From the NCBI GenBank assembly GCA_020434645.1, contig JAGRAK010000072.1, forward strand, positions 1-8,632: a stretch of DNA of 8,632 nt, given 5' to 3'. Position numbers and translations under genes: made by a program. The DNA comes from Bdellovibrionales bacterium (lineage in GTDB: Bacteria > Bdellovibrionota > Bdellovibrionia > Bdellovibrionales > UBA1609). Every line of letters starts with the position of its first letter. Position 1 is the stretch's first letter. Under the pieces are notes generated by a model. It searched no databases, had not been told where the DNA came from, and saw nothing but the letters and a program-made list of their open reading frames with translations. Below are positions 1-6,693 of this stretch, piece after piece.

Positions 1-500
1 ACGCTCACTGGACAGATCAAACTTATATTGCCCCGCTTATTGCTACTGCTGATTGTGTCCCCGTGCTCATTAGCCATAACGATTTTATCTGCACAGTACA
101 CGCTGGTTGGCGGGGTGTCGCTAATGGCATCTTATGTAAATCACTTTTAGCTTTAAAAATTAAGCATCCTGAATTTCAGTCATTGCGTGTTGTTTTAGGC
201 CCGCATATTCAGCATTCTAGCTTTGAAGTGAATAGCTCTCTAGCTATAAATTTTCAGGAGCAGTTTTATAAACTTGGTGGTCAAGATCAAGTTTGGACAA
301 AGCATCCAACTGATCCCGGAAAGGGCTTTGTTAATTTAGCTAAAATTCTTCGCCAACAACTCGCTTCATTAGATATACCAGAGAAAAGCATATTTGAATT
401 TAGCGTCGATACGAAGACAGACCCACGGTTCTCTTCATTTCGTCGTGAAAAAGAAAAGTCCGACAGAAATTTAAGCTTTGTATCTCGACTCAGCTCATGA
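1..500 (+). CDS. pgeF: PgeF/YfiH laccase-domain (polyphenol oxidase) family protein, 5' truncated
   Basis: The reading frame is already open at the window edge (first full codon at base 3), so the N-terminus is missing; about 165 residues remain of a family usually 240-260 long. The fragment carries the family hallmarks: TADCVPVL (about bases 45-68), whose Cys is one metal ligand, then VHAGWRG (about 96-116), whose His is another. These are followed by the GPHI...SFEV element and the C-terminal SSFRREK segment matching the usual FFSYRR region. The third metal ligand, an upstream His, lies outside the window. YfiH/PgeF is a cytoplasmic protein linked to peptidoglycan-precursor editing (removal of wrongly incorporated L-Ser) and to purine nucleoside phosphorolysis or deamination; older names call it a multicopper oxidase. 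The GTG at base 63 is internal, not the start. The stop is TGA at 498-500, and the next gene begins 19 nt later, so they may be cotranscribed. Family assignment is firm; the substrate is not determinable here. Confidence 0.9.
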   Translation, partial: AHWTDQTYIAPLIATADCVPVLISHNDFICTVHAGWRGVANGILCKSLLALKIKHPEFQSLRVVLGPHIQHSSFEVNSSLAINFQEQFYKLGGQDQVWTKHPTDPGKGFVNLAKILRQQLASLDIPEKSIFEFSVDTKTDPRFSSFRREKEKSDRNLSFVSRLSS

Positions 501-519
501 TTCCGACTACGATATTTGT

Positions 520-975
520 ATGAACAATCTCACAAAGTTCGGCTTATCCGGGGTTTTATCCGCAATATTTTTTGTATTTGCCACCGTTGTCTTTTTTATA
601 CCCGAGGCACGAGTTGGGCTGAGAGAATTTTTTTCTCCACCAGAAAGAAAAATACTATCTGTGGCCAGTGGTCGTATTTTTCCAGACAACAGTGGTCGCG
701 TTGTTAAGCTTTTCACCCCCAAAGGGCTCGTACTTGAAATTTTTAGTCTCGGCGAGAACCAAAACGAACAGCTTATTGATCGAATTGAGCTGACTGATAA
801 ACGAGATGCCCATATTCAGTTTCAGGGTCGCGCCACAAATCTTGCCCTCAAAGATATGGACAACGACCAAGTATTCGAGATAATTGCCCCAAGCTACGAT
901 AGTTCACTGATACCCAAATTGAATATTTTTAGGTTTAATAAGAGCAGCAATAGGTTTGAACCCTATATTGAGTAG
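520..975 (+). CDS. small membrane-anchored protein with one FG-GAP-like motif, function unknown
   Basis: The 151-residue product is not recognised as a named family. Residues about 9-28 form one hydrophobic membrane segment or uncleaved signal anchor, followed by a hydrophilic, beta-rich domain that would lie in the periplasm. Residues 108-124 read LALKDMDNDQVFEIIAP, close to the calcium-loop strand of FG-GAP/VCBS repeats (DxDxD followed by a hydrophobic E-I-I stretch). Only one such motif is visible, so this is not a full beta-propeller. I chose ATG 520. The frame is open back to a TTG at 478, but that start would overlap pgeF by 23 nt and place charged residues before the anchor. Neither start has a clear Shine-Dalgarno. 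It lies 19 nt after pgeF and 68 nt before a lipoprotein gene. The coding call is reasonable because the protein has sensible domain structure; the function is unknown. Confidence 0.7.
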   Translation: MNNLTKFGLSGVLSAIFFVFATVVFFIPEARVGLREFFSPPERKILSVASGRIFPDNSGRVVKLFTPKGLVLEIFSLGENQNEQLIDRIELTDKRDAHIQFQGRATNLALKDMDNDQVFEIIAPSYDSSLIPKLNIFRFNKSSNRFEPYIE

Positions 976-994
976 ATTTTACAAATTAACCAGT

Positions 995-1023
995 TTGACG
1001 CTCTGCATGGGTCATGTTAAGAC
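995..1023 (+). promoter_or_regulatory. possible sigma-70 promoter before the lipoprotein gene
   Basis: TTGACG at 995-1000 matches five of six bases of the -35 consensus. Seventeen bases later TAAGAC (1018-1023) matches only three of six of the -10. The predicted transcript would start near 1030, leaving a very short leader before the AAAGG at 1031-1035. It lies in the 68-nt gap after the FG-GAP-like gene. Good -35 and poor -10, so weakly supported. Confidence 0.25.
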
Positions 1024-1043
1024 ATCGTCCAAAGGTGGATAAA

Positions 1044-1748
1044 ATGAATATGAAAATAGTTAAATTCTCTATCATATGTGGCTCATTATTAACAATTGCG
1101 GCCGGATGCTCAAATGGTGGACCGAGTATCAGCAAGAATGCCATTTGTCCTGGCAAGTATGATCCTCTAGCCGTTGATGATAATAAGAAATACGGAGAAA
1201 AACTATCTGTTAAGCCCGGTGAACCCTTTAGCCCTCCAGCAAGCGAATATAACTATAAAGGCTCTGAAATATATTATTACGACACAGATAAAGACATTAA
1301 AGTTCACCTCTCACAAACCACGCTACCAAATGGTGAAGAGAAGACTTCTATTGTCTGTGTTGGTGGAACCGGCATCACTCGCAGCATGGAGCCCCTTACT
1401 TTTTCAGTCACTTTAGTTTCAGATATTCTAGCAAATGAAAATTCACAAATGAAAGTGAAGCACAGAATATTCTCATTTGATTATCGAAACCGCCTGCAAG
1501 GCGCTCCTTTACAATATTCAGTAGAAAATGTAGATGCCGATTTTGTTGATGGGACTCCACAAAACTCATACCAAGGCGAGTATAACGAGATCCAACAAAC
1601 ATTTGCCACTGTAACTGGCGCTAAACCAACATATCAGCTCGTAGCTCACTTGGCGAAAACTGTTCGCGACGATAAATCAAACAAAGATTCAAATGTTATT
1701 GTTCGCACATTGGTTAGTTTGAGCCCTGAGTCGCCCTCTTCTGATTAA
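1044..1748 (+). CDS. predicted lipoprotein, function unknown
   Basis: The 234-residue protein has a lipoprotein signal: a short basic start (MNMKIVK), a hydrophobic core, and an IAAGC box with the lipid-modified Cys at residue 22. Ala at -3 is acceptable but not ideal. No Asp follows the Cys, which in the enterobacterial rule favours the outer membrane. The mature part is hydrophilic and probably beta-rich, and ends in a Ser/Pro-rich tail (SLSPESPSSD). I recognise no domain or catalytic motif. I chose ATG 1044 over the upstream ATG at 1014 because AAAGG at 1031-1035 lies 8 nt before it and the signal peptide then starts cleanly; ATG 1050 is also in frame but too far from that site. Its last 35 bases overlap the convergent mltG end. 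Real gene: likely. Role: unknown. Confidence 0.8.
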   Translation: MNMKIVKFSIICGSLLTIAAGCSNGGPSISKNAICPGKYDPLAVDDNKKYGEKLSVKPGEPFSPPASEYNYKGSEIYYYDTDKDIKVHLSQTTLPNGEEKTSIVCVGGTGITRSMEPLTFSVTLVSDILANENSQMKVKHRIFSFDYRNRLQGAPLQYSVENVDADFVDGTPQNSYQGEYNEIQQTFATVTGAKPTYQLVAHLAKTVRDDKSNKDSNVIVRTLVSLSPESPSSD

Positions 1749-2781
1749 GATTTCTCCAGGATTTGCCTTCACGCATTTTACGGTCTAATTGAAACTTCTT
1801 AACGGCCGCATCATGTTCTTTATAAGTTTCAGAGAATACATGAGTCCCGTCATTACGACTTACAAAATATAAATAATCTGAAACGTCAGGGCGGACTGCT
1901 GCTAGCAATGCTTCTCGCCCAGGATTCGCTATCGGCCCAACGGGGAGGGCTTTAACCGTATAAGTGTTAAACGGTGTGGGTCGCAAAATATCAGATTTTG
2001 ATATATTTTTTATTGTTTTTTGGGTTTCGTTTAACATCCCATATAATATTGTCGGATCAGATTGAAGGCGCATACGCTTTTTTAATCGATTATGAAAAAC
2101 AGATGATATAAGCGGGCGCTCACTTGGCGCCCCGGTTTCTTTTTCTATCACACTTGCTAAAATTACTTGATCATGAAGTGGCATTTTAATTTGGGCTTGA
2201 GCGTTTATTTTTTTAATATTCTCAGTAAAGTAATTGTACATTCTCCTCGCGAGTGTCTCAACAGATGTGTATTTCGTTATAATATAAGTCTCTGGGAATA
2301 AATAACCCTCCATGCTTATAAGATCTGAACCTGTTGTGTTTTTTATAAATGTGGGGTCACGAACTAGGCGTAAAAACTCATCGCCTTTCCCAGGCCACAT
2401 TTTATTTAATTCATCTCTGATTTCGTAAATGTTAAACCCCTCAGGGACTGTCAGCGAGTATGTTATGCTTTGACCAGAAACAATTATATCTAGTACGTCT
2501 TTTGGCCGCATATCTGTACTCAGTTTATACTCACCAGTTTTAATATTAGTCGTTTGATTAGTAAGTTTCGCGTACCAACTAAACAACCGAGCGTCTTTAA
2601 TAATTCCTTCTGATTCTAAATTGTGAGCAATGCGCCCAAAACTGGCTCCTCCGGGAATATCAAATACAATTTCTTTTTTCACAGTTTGTGCTGGTGTTGT
2701 AATAAAAGAAATCGCGCGCCATGCAAAATAAATAGCAACAATACAAATTCCAGATAAGAGAAATGCAATTACTTTCTTCAA
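1714..2781 (-). CDS. mltG: endolytic murein transglycosylase MltG (YceG-like)
   Basis: MltG cleaves nascent peptidoglycan glycan strands within the chain at the inner membrane and so sets strand length. The product is about 355 residues, a normal length for the family. It has an N-terminal basic start and one membrane segment (about residues 4-25), a LysM-like region (about 40-105, with TGEYKL and the following P-x-DVL), then the catalytic domain. This contains EGYLFPETY (about 158-166), the LASVIEKETG motif with the catalytic Glu in EKET (residues 213-215), then RLQSDPTILYG (about 238-248) and the PFNTY...LPVGPIANPG substrate-groove segment. I chose TTG 2781: the strong AAGAGGTG site (2795-2788) ends 6 nt before it and gives a clean MKKVIAF start. 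The frame also opens at GTG 2790, but that codon lies inside this ribosome site. The gene starts 18 nt after the astD stop, so it is probably the last gene of the operon. Its 3' end overlaps the convergent lipoprotein gene. Confidence 0.95.
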   Translation of the reverse strand: MKKVIAFLLSGICIVAIYFAWRAISFITTPAQTVKKEIVFDIPGGASFGRIAHNLESEGIIKDARLFSWYAKLTNQTTNIKTGEYKLSTDMRPKDVLDIIVSGQSITYSLTVPEGFNIYEIRDELNKMWPGKGDEFLRLVRDPTFIKNTTGSDLISMEGYLFPETYIITKYTSVETLARRMYNYFTENIKKINAQAQIKMPLHDQVILASVIEKETGAPSERPLISSVFHNRLKKRMRLQSDPTILYGMLNETQKTIKNISKSDILRPTPFNTYTVKALPVGPIANPGREALLAAVRPDVSDYLYFVSRNDGTHVFSETYKEHDAAVKKFQLDRKMREGKSWRNLNQKRATQGSN

Positions 2782-2787
2782 AACATA

Positions 2788-2795
2788 CACCTCTT
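2788..2795 (-). promoter_or_regulatory. ribosome binding site that decides the mltG start
   Basis: Read on the minus strand, AAGAGGTG matches the 16S anti-Shine-Dalgarno well and ends 6 nt before TTG 2781. The alternative GTG start at 2790 is part of the site itself and has no other site before it, so TTG is favoured. The site lies in the short gap after the astD stop (TAA 2802-2800). Confidence 0.6.
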
Positions 2796-2799
2796 GAGT

Positions 2800-4314
2800 T
2801 TATGTATAATCGTAAGATATGCCCGGGAACATTTTGTTTTTATCAAACTCTGTTTCATCTTCTAAACTCGCCACTGGCGTTGCACAATATTGAACAGCAA
2901 AGTGACCTGAAGGTCGATCGTTTCCAGATTTACCCAGACCACCGAAAGGCATTTTCGAACTTGCACCATTTGTCGTTCTGTTCCAATTAAATAGCCCCAC
3001 TCGAGTTTCAGCTAAGAAATGATCAAATAACTGCTTATCTTTACTGAATAAAGCTGCCGCCAAACCGTAACCGCCAAAATTAACAATTTCAAAAGCTTCT
3101 TCTGGCTCTTCGACTGTATAAATCGCCACATTTGGGCCAAAGATTTCATTTTTCTGGTAGGTTGATTCTTTGTTGAGTTTGCCCACCAAATGTATAGATG
3201 GTGATACGTAGTAGCCCTCTACGCCTACATCTAGTGACTTGCCACGCATCAAGCTCTCTGCGCCTTCACGCCCTGCAATTTCTTGAAATCGCATATATTT
3301 CTCAACAGAATCTTGACTGATCAACGGACCCATAAAAGGATTTTTTGACCAGTGATCCACACTCAATTTTTTAGCGGTCGCGTGAAAATTCTCAACAAAT
3401 TTATCTTTAATATTTTTGTGCAAAACAACGCGACTTGTACAAGAGCATCGCTGTCCCGACGTCATGTATGCTCCGACTATAGTTTCGTATACGGCTTTTT
3501 CTAGATCCGCGTCATCCCAAACAATGGTAGAATTTTTGCCACCCATTTCTAACGCCAATATTTTCCAGTAGTGATCTAGGGTGTCTTGCTTAATTTTTAA
3601 ACCCACCTCATAAGATCCTGTGAACAAAACTCCATCGACATGTTCACTTTGCACCAAACGTTTACCAATTTCAGCTTGGCCTTGAACTAAATTAAAAACT
3701 CCCGGAGGAAAGCCCGCTTCTGCAAAAAACTCCGCCAGCAACTGGCCTACTGCTGGAGTCTTATCTGATGGCTTGAAGACAATTGTATTTCCGGCGATTA
3801 AGGCTGGAACTATATGCCCATTGGGCAAATGCGCCGGAAAGTTAAATGGGCCCACAACAGCCATTACCCCACGTGGTTTATACCGAACATAGCCATCAAT
3901 ATTGGGAAGAGCTCCTGGAATTTTTTCTTCAGATATTAGTTTTAATGAATAGTCTAAGGTTACACTGATCTTCGCTGCGAGTGCCGACGCCTCAGTTTTA
4001 CTCTCCCACAAAGGCTTTCCTGTTTCTCGAGAAATCATAATAGCCATCTCATCAGCACGAGCAGTATAAACTTGCTTCAACTTAGACAGATATTCTTTAC
4101 GTTCATCGAGCGTTGTGTTCTTCCAGGTTTTAAATGCCTGTTTTGCCGCTTCACAAGCGGCAGCAACATCATGAACACTAGACTTTATTTCAATAATTGT
4201 ATCTCTAAGATCTGCTGGGGATACAATTGCCCATTCATTGCCGCCACCATCTGATTGAGTCCAATTACCGTCTATATAGTTGCCCAAAAAGGGTATCTTT
4301 TTATTATTTTCCAC
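2800..4314 (-). CDS. astD: N-succinylglutamate 5-semialdehyde dehydrogenase (AstD-type aldehyde dehydrogenase)
   Basis: This 504-residue, full-length enzyme of the NAD(P)-dependent aldehyde dehydrogenase family oxidises N-succinylglutamate semialdehyde to N-succinylglutamate, the fourth step of the arginine succinyltransferase pathway. All catalytic parts are present: GPFNFP with Asn158, FKPS with Lys181, the cofactor loop FTGS (231-234), the general base Glu256 in LALEMGGK, nucleophile Cys290 in SGQRCSC, and EIFGP (390-394). The AstD-specific HLPNGHIVPALIAGNT stretch after the Asn motif and the FMGPLIS region separate it from betaine or generic aldehyde dehydrogenases. The start is GTG 4314, with AAAAGG (4328-4323) 8 nt upstream. 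The start overlaps the end of astA by 11 nt, which suggests coupled translation. AstA next door strongly supports the assignment; a role on another acyl-amino semialdehyde cannot be excluded. Confidence 0.92.
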   Translation of the reverse strand: MENNKKIPFLGNYIDGNWTQSDGGGNEWAIVSPADLRDTIIEIKSSVHDVAAACEAAKQAFKTWKNTTLDERKEYLSKLKQVYTARADEMAIMISRETGKPLWESKTEASALAAKISVTLDYSLKLISEEKIPGALPNIDGYVRYKPRGVMAVVGPFNFPAHLPNGHIVPALIAGNTIVFKPSDKTPAVGQLLAEFFAEAGFPPGVFNLVQGQAEIGKRLVQSEHVDGVLFTGSYEVGLKIKQDTLDHYWKILALEMGGKNSTIVWDDADLEKAVYETIVGAYMTSGQRCSCTSRVVLHKNIKDKFVENFHATAKKLSVDHWSKNPFMGPLISQDSVEKYMRFQEIAGREGAESLMRGKSLDVGVEGYYVSPSIHLVGKLNKESTYQKNEIFGPNVAIYTVEEPEEAFEIVNFGGYGLAAALFSKDKQLFDHFLAETRVGLFNWNRTTNGASSKMPFGGLGKSGNDRPSGHFAVQYCATPVASLEDETEFDKNKMFPGISYDYT

Positions 4315-5353
4315 TTTTTCTACCTTTTATTTTAGTTGATGGTGTCGGAGTGAAATAAATTGTTTCACCCGGCGACAACTCCATTGTTTTCATTGATTTC
4401 TCTGGCAGATAGATTTCATCTCCGCGCACCGAACAGGCTGTCTGCCCAGCTAAAAATATTTTTTCTCGGCAAATAGCTATTAGTCCCTGCTCAGAATATT
4501 CACACGACTGATCGTTTTTAATTTTAAGGAATTTTGCATTTTTTATCAATGATACGTTTTTCGCTTTAGCACTTAGATGTGGGCCGCCGTCAAATGGATC
4601 CACCTCATTCATGTAAGAAAAACCTATAGACTCTAGTAGATGCAAAGCCGGCTGCGTCTCTTGCGCAACTCGACCTAACACAAGTCTCGCCTTTGCATCC
4701 AACAAACAGAGATAAATATCTTCTTCGGGAAACAAACTACGAATAAATTCTTTATTTTTCTGACTCAGCAAATCTGCTTCTTGATATGGCATTCCAGTAA
4801 ACCTTCGCCCCAGTGACTCCCAAAATTCACTACGACCTTCTTCGGTTAGTGGCGGAGCCATTTGAGCATACACATTTTCTTCAAAATTATCGGGATACAT
4901 GCCGATATATAGAAATCTCGCAAGACTGACTTGCTTGCCGATTTTCTCTGGGCGACTCCGGTATCCGTAATCCACAACCAGGCCACCTATTTCAGTTGGT
5001 CCGTCTTCATTTATTTTAAGTCTCAGTATCTGATGGATAAAACCAACTCCAAGGTCTTTACTAAATCTCTCTTTTTTCAAAATCTCAAAACTATAGCTCG
5101 GCTCCCCGGGCGCACCATGCTTAGCCACGACTTGTGAACTGCCCGCCACCATTTTCTGTTCGATGTCTTCTATAACAAAAAGATACTGAGCTTCGTCTTT
5201 TTTTAATTCTCCATTAAATGCGGCAATACTGCTCTCAATTTTTTGCGCTATCGCCTTTTTATCTTGTGGTAGATTCAATAAAGAAAATTGTCTAGCCAAG
5301 GCATGCAAGTCATCTAAATCATCTGGCGCTGCGCCACGTACTAAGAAATTCAT
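4304..5353 (-). CDS. astA: arginine/ornithine N-succinyltransferase (AstA family)
   Basis: AstA transfers the succinyl group of succinyl-CoA to the alpha-amino group of arginine, and in AruF/AruG-type relatives also of ornithine. The 349-residue length is normal (about 340-345). Visible family features are the N-terminal VRGAAPDDLDDLHALAR (GNAT-like fold), the conserved core EIGGLVVDYGYR (about 121-132), the SLARFLYIGM strand, the signature GRSEFWESLGRRF (about 173-185), the TQPALHLLESIGF helix, and DPFDGGPHL (about 252-260). The C-terminal PGETIYFTPT ending is also typical. I chose ATG 5353: it overlaps the upstream stop as ATGA, and GAGAG (5367-5363) is 9 nt before it. A TTG at 5359 is in frame but only 3 nt from that site. 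It is translated after the M20-fold gene and before astD. Whether the substrate is arginine or ornithine cannot be told from sequence; no astB lies in the window. Confidence 0.93.
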   Translation of the reverse strand: MNFLVRGAAPDDLDDLHALARQFSLLNLPQDKKAIAQKIESSIAAFNGELKKDEAQYLFVIEDIEQKMVAGSSQVVAKHGAPGEPSYSFEILKKERFSKDLGVGFIHQILRLKINEDGPTEIGGLVVDYGYRSRPEKIGKQVSLARFLYIGMYPDNFEENVYAQMAPPLTEEGRSEFWESLGRRFTGMPYQEADLLSQKNKEFIRSLFPEEDIYLCLLDAKARLVLGRVAQETQPALHLLESIGFSYMNEVDPFDGGPHLSAKAKNVSLIKNAKFLKIKNDQSCEYSEQGLIAICREKIFLAGQTACSVRGDEIYLPEKSMKTMELSPGETIYFTPTPSTKIKGRKSGK

Positions 5354-6693
5354 GTGCAATATCTCTCAATCATTTTTTTATAAAATTCTTCTGTCATTTT
5401 TAAATCTGAGACTCTTACATGCTCTTGAGAAGCATGAGCCTGCTTTAATATATTCCCGGGACCGAATGCAATTGTCGCAACCCCAAGTCTAGAGAAAATA
5501 TTCGCTTCTGAACATTTTCTGGCCGCCACCCTCTGCACACCAACACCCACTTCTGACGCTACACTTTTCAGAATTTCAGTGAACTCACTTTCTCCAGAGA
5601 ATTCAAACGGTGGCTTATAATCAAGTATACTAAAGCTTGCCCCGATCCCGCTACACTCCGTGCGCAATCTTTCAAGCCAAGATTCATATACAGATCGATC
5701 TTGGCCTGGCACAAGTCGACAAATTCCTGATATTTTAATTTCTTCGGGATAAGTCCTGATTTTACCAATAGTAATTGTAGAATATGCCGGGACACAATCT
5801 GCGTCGTGGACTGATTTTAATTCTGCAGATAGAATTTTTATTGCTTCACCAATTCTAACTAACTTCATTAGCGATCCCTCGCGAATACCGTCTACTATAT
5901 CTATCTCTAGTGAGGCTGTATCAGGATCCACTTCTGAACTCATTCCCCCGTCCACTGAAATAATAGATATTCCTTGGGGCAGATTTTTTAAATAGTCCAG
6001 CATCCGAAGAATTGGGTTGTCTTCAATGTTTTCTATGTCGCCATTAGTCTGTGAGCGCGAAAAAATTTTACTTTGCGAAATACTCGCCTCAACACTATTG
6101 TGCTTTTCATGATACTTTATCTCATCTGCGCTAAACGGAATTGAGATTTCTACTTTTGCGTAGCCCGGCCCCTTAGTTGCAATCCTTAATTGTGTAGGCG
6201 CCCCAACGAGAGCCGCATCTGCTTTCACGCATTTTTTTCGAATGAGTCGAATTGCTCCGGCACCACTTGACTGCCCAAAAGTACCCACTAGAACGGGGTT
6301 CATGTTTTTATATGATAAACCATTTGTTGCCTTAAGAGCGAGAAGTTTACAAGCAAAGTCAGCCTTCGCGTCACTTAATCCGAGTCCATACATATCTTCA
6401 CCATCAACACTTACATTAAATGGATTCGCCCCCGTTCGCACCCAATGGGCATAATCACCAGGATCAGGTGTGTCCAGATGTGCTATTAACAAGAACTCTT
6501 TTGCACTTGGCGCCGATGTGTTTCGAATAATAATATTTGCGTGGGCTACACCGTTATACTCTTCATTCTGTACTTCGCATGTGAGTCCAAATGATTGAGA
6601 AAGTTCAGCTACGAACGCCACTATGTCTTTTGTTCCGTGAGTTGTTGAGCTATCAATTGCCGCCAACTTACGACACAACTCAACACAATCCAT
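5350..6693 (-). CDS. M20-fold (ArgE/DapE-like) protein with eroded metal/catalytic site
   Basis: Active members of the M20 family are two-zinc amidohydrolases that remove acyl groups from amino acids. The 447-residue protein has the two-domain plan: catalytic N-terminal half, lid/dimerisation domain about 178-310, then the rest of the catalytic domain. First metal motif: AHLDTP, with His72 and Asp74. Second: GLGLSDAK with Asp108. Last: QAHASQEHV with His420. The usual catalytic/bridging Glu pair is replaced by Gln141-Ser142 (FGQSSGAGAI), the GEPT ligand Glu is Ala165 (VGAPT), and the lid motif normally read as AHSS is FSRS (about 211-214). The frame is otherwise clean and full length. By position it would be the desuccinylase, replacing AstE, but these losses argue against ordinary hydrolysis. 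ATG 6693 directly abuts the upstream TGA and has a strong AAAGGAG site 9 nt before it. Fold: confident. Activity: doubtful. Confidence 0.85.
   Translation of the reverse strand: MDCVELCRKLAAIDSSTTHGTKDIVAFVAELSQSFGLTCEVQNEEYNGVAHANIIIRNTSAPSAKEFLLIAHLDTPDPGDYAHWVRTGANPFNVSVDGEDMYGLGLSDAKADFACKLLALKATNGLSYKNMNPVLVGTFGQSSGAGAIRLIRKKCVKADAALVGAPTQLRIATKGPGYAKVEISIPFSADEIKYHEKHNSVEASISQSKIFSRSQTNGDIENIEDNPILRMLDYLKNLPQGISIISVDGGMSSEVDPDTASLEIDIVDGIREGSLMKLVRIGEAIKILSAELKSVHDADCVPAYSTITIGKIRTYPEEIKISGICRLVPGQDRSVYESWLERLRTECSGIGASFSILDYKPPFEFSGESEFTEILKSVASEVGVGVQRVAARKCSEANIFSRLGVATIAFGPGNILKQAHASQEHVRVSDLKMTEEFYKKMIERYCT

Noticed and set aside
507..870. Short minus-strand frames (507-722 and 655-870) opposite the FG-GAP-like gene
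   Set aside because: No domain, no ribosome site, and the opposite strand has a better-structured protein.
1492..1504. Small hairpin CGCCT-GCA-AGGCG as a possible terminator for mltG
   Set aside because: It has only a 5-bp stem, lies inside the lipoprotein coding region over 200 bases past the mltG stop, and has no U-tract.
5350..6693. M20-fold gene as a pseudogene
   Set aside because: Although active-site residues are changed, the frame is uninterrupted, the length is normal, the fold motifs are retained and the ribosome site is strong. I keep it as a CDS.
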